Notes under the pieces: model-generated
What the model was told of the DNA's origin: nothing
The model's input: the letters and a program-made list of their open reading frames with translations, nothing else
Databases searched by the model: none
Assembly: GCF_020382885.2 (NCBI RefSeq)
Contig: NC_058498.1
Span: 19,807,001-19,871,000, forward strand
From: Scatophagus argus
Lineage: Eukaryota > Chordata > Actinopteri > Scatophagidae
Length of the DNA: 64,000 nt
Direction of reading: 5' to 3'
Program-made: the position numbers and the translations under genes
Shown here: in pieces, positions 60,842-64,000 of the stretch
How the letters are laid out: each line of letters opens with the position of its first letter
Position numbering within the stretch: the stretch's first letter is position 1

Positions 60842-63800
60842 GTGAGTAATGTCAGTTTAACGAATATTGAAGTAATTGAAGACATTGCGGTTGCTATCTA
60901 ATGTAGTTAACGTTGGCTTACGTCAAGTTCCGTGATTAACTTTGCCGTTGAGGTTAACGTTAGCTTTCCAACTGTGGTATCAAAATTGGCTGCCATAGCA
61001 TGCTAAAGAAGGAGTTTGGCTCATCTGCTAGTGTGAGTTAATCGCCAAGCTATCTTGCAAGTTTAATCGTAGACATTTGTGTTTTCGCTGCCAAATACCT
61101 AACTGGGCTGGTAACATTGCTATGATACTAGTATGATGAACGTTAACTTGAAACGTTTGTTGACAACTGGCCGGTCATCTAAATCAAGTCGCTGCTACTG
61201 CTGCTGCTAGTTAGCCCTCTGCTAAACATTAGCAGTTTGGTTAACACAGTATTAACAGCAGGCTAGTTGCTAACTAAACGATAGTATGAACGTTACCTCA
61301 CTATGTATTGTTGAATTTTAATGTAGCTAGTTCAGTTTCTGGTCAGAGTTTTGTCCTAGTAATAAGACAGATTCGTGTCAGACAATAAAGCCATTACTAA
61401 ATTTGTATGTTGTGTTGCAGTATCAAAATAACCACAGTTAACTCAGTGAACTCAGTGTTTTTTTTAAATGTATTTGTGTTGTGATGTGCTTGGGGCATAA
61501 AACATTGAAACTAAGCTGCGATATTTTGCTTGTATCTAAAAGACTACCTTTGAGGTAGAGACTTTTTTAAGATAGCGTGTTCGAAAGGACTAAGCCATAA
61601 CATGCCCAAGCATGGTGGTTCTAATGCCTTGGAACAACAGTGAGAAAACTGTCAGTATTGTATCTAACATTTCTCTGAGGACTTCATTCTACTCGTTGAG
61701 AGTGCATCTGACATACAATGAAGCATTTGTTCGTTCTGTAGAGCCTGAAGTAGTGGCACTTGGGCACAGACAAGAATCTGGTCAGTCTGTTGTGTGATTG
61801 GAGGTGGAGAAGACCAAACTATTTCAGACGAAGGCATGGTGATAGAAGAAAAGTCATTTTGTGTTCGCTCGTGAGGCTGGACTATGCTCTAAGTAATGAA
61901 AACTTTGTTGTGCATTTTTGTATTTAAAAGTTGAAAGGTTTTTTGTATTACAGTGTTATTTGTTGCTCATCTAATAGTACTGCAATATACCAGGCCAGAT
62001 GGCTACTGCAACGAAGTGGCACACATGGCATTTTATACACAAGAGTGTGCAATGTTGTGCTAACCCCACCCCAGCCTACTAGATCATCAGTCTTCACAAA
62101 TGGTTGATCCCTCTTCGTCCCTGCAAGGATAAGCTTCTGATGGCAGTACAGATGTGTAGCCCTGCGTATTTCTTTGTACATGCACAAACTAGAGGGAATC
62201 CCCTCAGATTGCAGATAGATGTCTATCTGGGACATACTTCCAGTGAATTAGTGTGTTTGGTTTAATCTGGTAAGACATTAATGGTGTTGAAGAGTAAGGA
62301 GATGAAAAACTGAGCTCCATAAAATGCCCCCACAGTGGTCCCACTCCAACCTTCCTCCTACAAGGATTAACTCTGCATTTCAGGGGTATCTACTAAAATA
62401 TGATATAATATGAAAATAACTCAAATCTTAATTTATCTTTTCATTGTATTAAGCCAAAAACGTTGGTTGTTTTTAGATGTTGTGGTATGTTTGAACTCTG
62501 CAGCAGTGATCGATTGCTCTTTTGGGGTATCATAATATCAGAGGCAGTTTTTTTTTTCATACAGCTTGTTTTGTTGTTTGAGTTTTTTCCTACTCCTAAC
62601 CTTCACCTTGGAGAAAGAAAACATAATGGGCCTAAAACAAATAATTTGGATGTTCCAGCACCTGCTACTATGCCTGTTGCCCTCACAGCAGTTAACCTAG
62701 TTTTGTATGGGCAGTTCCTAAAGGGAATTATGATTGCCCTGCTCTAAAACGCCTTGAGCTCTCTGTGTCATATAATATCAGTTGTCACTTGTTTGGCCAG
62801 ATCAGAGTAGATGACCTCTTGTTTAAACCTAGCCTGACCATTTGGATCCAGGTGTGTGTGTATTTGCACATGGCTAACTTATTAACCAGACAACTGAACA
62901 AATAATCCTTATAGGAACTGCACAAAATGGCTTGCTGTTCATTTAAATATTGTTCCCATTCAAATCCTCTTTATTCCAGTACACATCCTTAGGTCATTTT
63001 GCCCTACGTATGAGCACTGAACACAAGTTCTTTTTTTCTAGAACACCAAAGATTGAACAGTGTTGCTGTGCCCTTTCATTCTGTTTGAGGGAAATTTGTA
63101 CGCCATAGTGAAGGCTTCCTGTGAAACAATGAAGATAAGAATTCTTATGAGTTGTAATGCATAGTAGCCTTTCTGAGTCAGTTTAACAAAATGACATGTC
63201 TTGAAACTGGATGAGAGGTGAGACATCTTCAGCAACCTAAAAGAAATCCATTTGCCTTTGCTTCTAGCACTTGAACTTCAAACTGACTTTCTGTGGTTCT
63301 GTGTTCAGAGTAGGAATGTGCATTGGCAATAAAATTTTCTTTGTATGGTCTCAGAACAGTGGGATCTGCATTTGTATTTATCTCAGTCTCTGTAAAAAAC
63401 AAATTGAACCTTGGTCACAAATCTTTACATGTAAACTATCAATGATTTTTTTTTTGTTTGAGAGTTGATAAAGTATCACAAAACTTGATACCACAGGTCA
63501 AGTGTGTCAGTATTTTTTTTTATGCCCCCAGTTTAAAGGTAATAAATATTTAAGCACAGCATCACTTACTCTGATTTACATGGGTTAGGCATGCTTTTCA
63601 TTGATTCCACTGAAAGACTTGCTGCATTGTAGCACACAATAAGGATGGAGTCTAGCTAGAAATAACCTATAATTGAGCCCTGCTGAGGAAGATTATCCTT
63701 GGCTTTGGGAGAGAGCGTTTGGAGCATAATTGATGTTTGGGTCTGCCTTCGCCAAAGAAACCACCCTGTCTTTGCCCTCAACATGGCCTCAGCGGAGTTA

Positions 63801-63949
63801 CTGGTGTTTCTGCCATATTTAGATCCACTGATGGCACATTAATGTTTTGTATTTTCTGGCTGTATGTGCTGTCCAGACTATGATAAAGATAAGAGGACTG
63901 TCTGTTGAAACATGCAAAAAGGTGTTTGATAATGCACTTCCCTTTGCAG
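60842..63949 (+). other. Probable first intron of the unidentified 3'-end gene
   Basis: About 3.1 kb with no recognisable coding exon. Short open frames at 61612-61797 and 62463-62747 have no domain or splice context. No RNA gene was recognised. Confidence 0.4.
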
Positions 63950-64000
63950 TCGGAAGAAGCCAGTAATGTTTCTGGTCAAGAAGTAGTGATTACAACAGGG
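63950..64000 (+). CDS. Partial exon of an unidentified gene at the window edge
   Basis: After a good acceptor (CACTTCCCTTTGCAG) the last 51 bases are open in one frame reading SEEASNVSGQEVVITTG and run off the end. Composition looks coding. It may be the first coding or an early exon of the gene whose promoter is near 60.6 kb. I do not recognise the family. Confidence 0.35.

Noticed and set aside
1-64000. CRISPR arrays, bacterial operons or prophage
   Set aside because: The window is vertebrate DNA. The only regular arrays are the lrrc66 coding repeat and the small SINE array, neither with CRISPR geometry.

Overview
The window reads as nuclear DNA of a ray-finned (teleost) fish. The genes are split by GT-AG introns, their proteins match vertebrate families, and the spaces between them hold fish-type repeats: tRNA-derived SINEs, a Tc1-like remnant, a BEL/Pao retroelement and a solo LTR. 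I worked by eye. Exon joins were checked for splice dinucleotides and reading phase, and family names come from recognised motifs, not from a search.

Layout. 1-7.6 kb has no gene I can support. 7.6-11.7 kb is a repeat-rich island around an intronless HIPK-like kinase gene (minus strand), whose product lacks both catalytic aspartates and is probably a pseudokinase. A deleted tandem copy of the same gene lies beside it and a third, degraded copy lies at about 21.8 kb. 12.5-17.8 kb holds exon remnants of a multicopy fish family interrupted by a 520-bp solo LTR, then a truncated, frameshifted BEL/Pao element. 18-26 kb is gene-poor, with two exons of an unidentified membrane protein and a dead Tc1-like element.

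26.1-59 kb is a conserved vertebrate block: spata18 (minus), sgcb (plus), lrrc66 (plus), dcun1d4 (minus) and ociad2 (plus). Order and relative orientation agree with human chromosome 4, but CWH43 is absent between dcun1d4 and ociad2. spata18/sgcb and dcun1d4/ociad2 are head to head, the latter around a cluster of CCAAT boxes. The 5' end of another plus-strand gene starts near 60.7 kb and runs off the window. It is unidentified; FRYL is the positional guess.

The genes do not form a pathway: spata18 acts in mitochondrial quality control, ociad2 is a mitochondrial/endosomal membrane protein, dcun1d4 promotes cullin neddylation, sgcb belongs to the muscle dystrophin complex and lrrc66 is a poorly known LRR membrane protein. 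The two most unusual features are the predicted pseudokinase and the lrrc66 cytoplasmic tail, which a 207-bp monomer in a 621-bp higher-order repeat has expanded to give a protein of about 2,886 residues.
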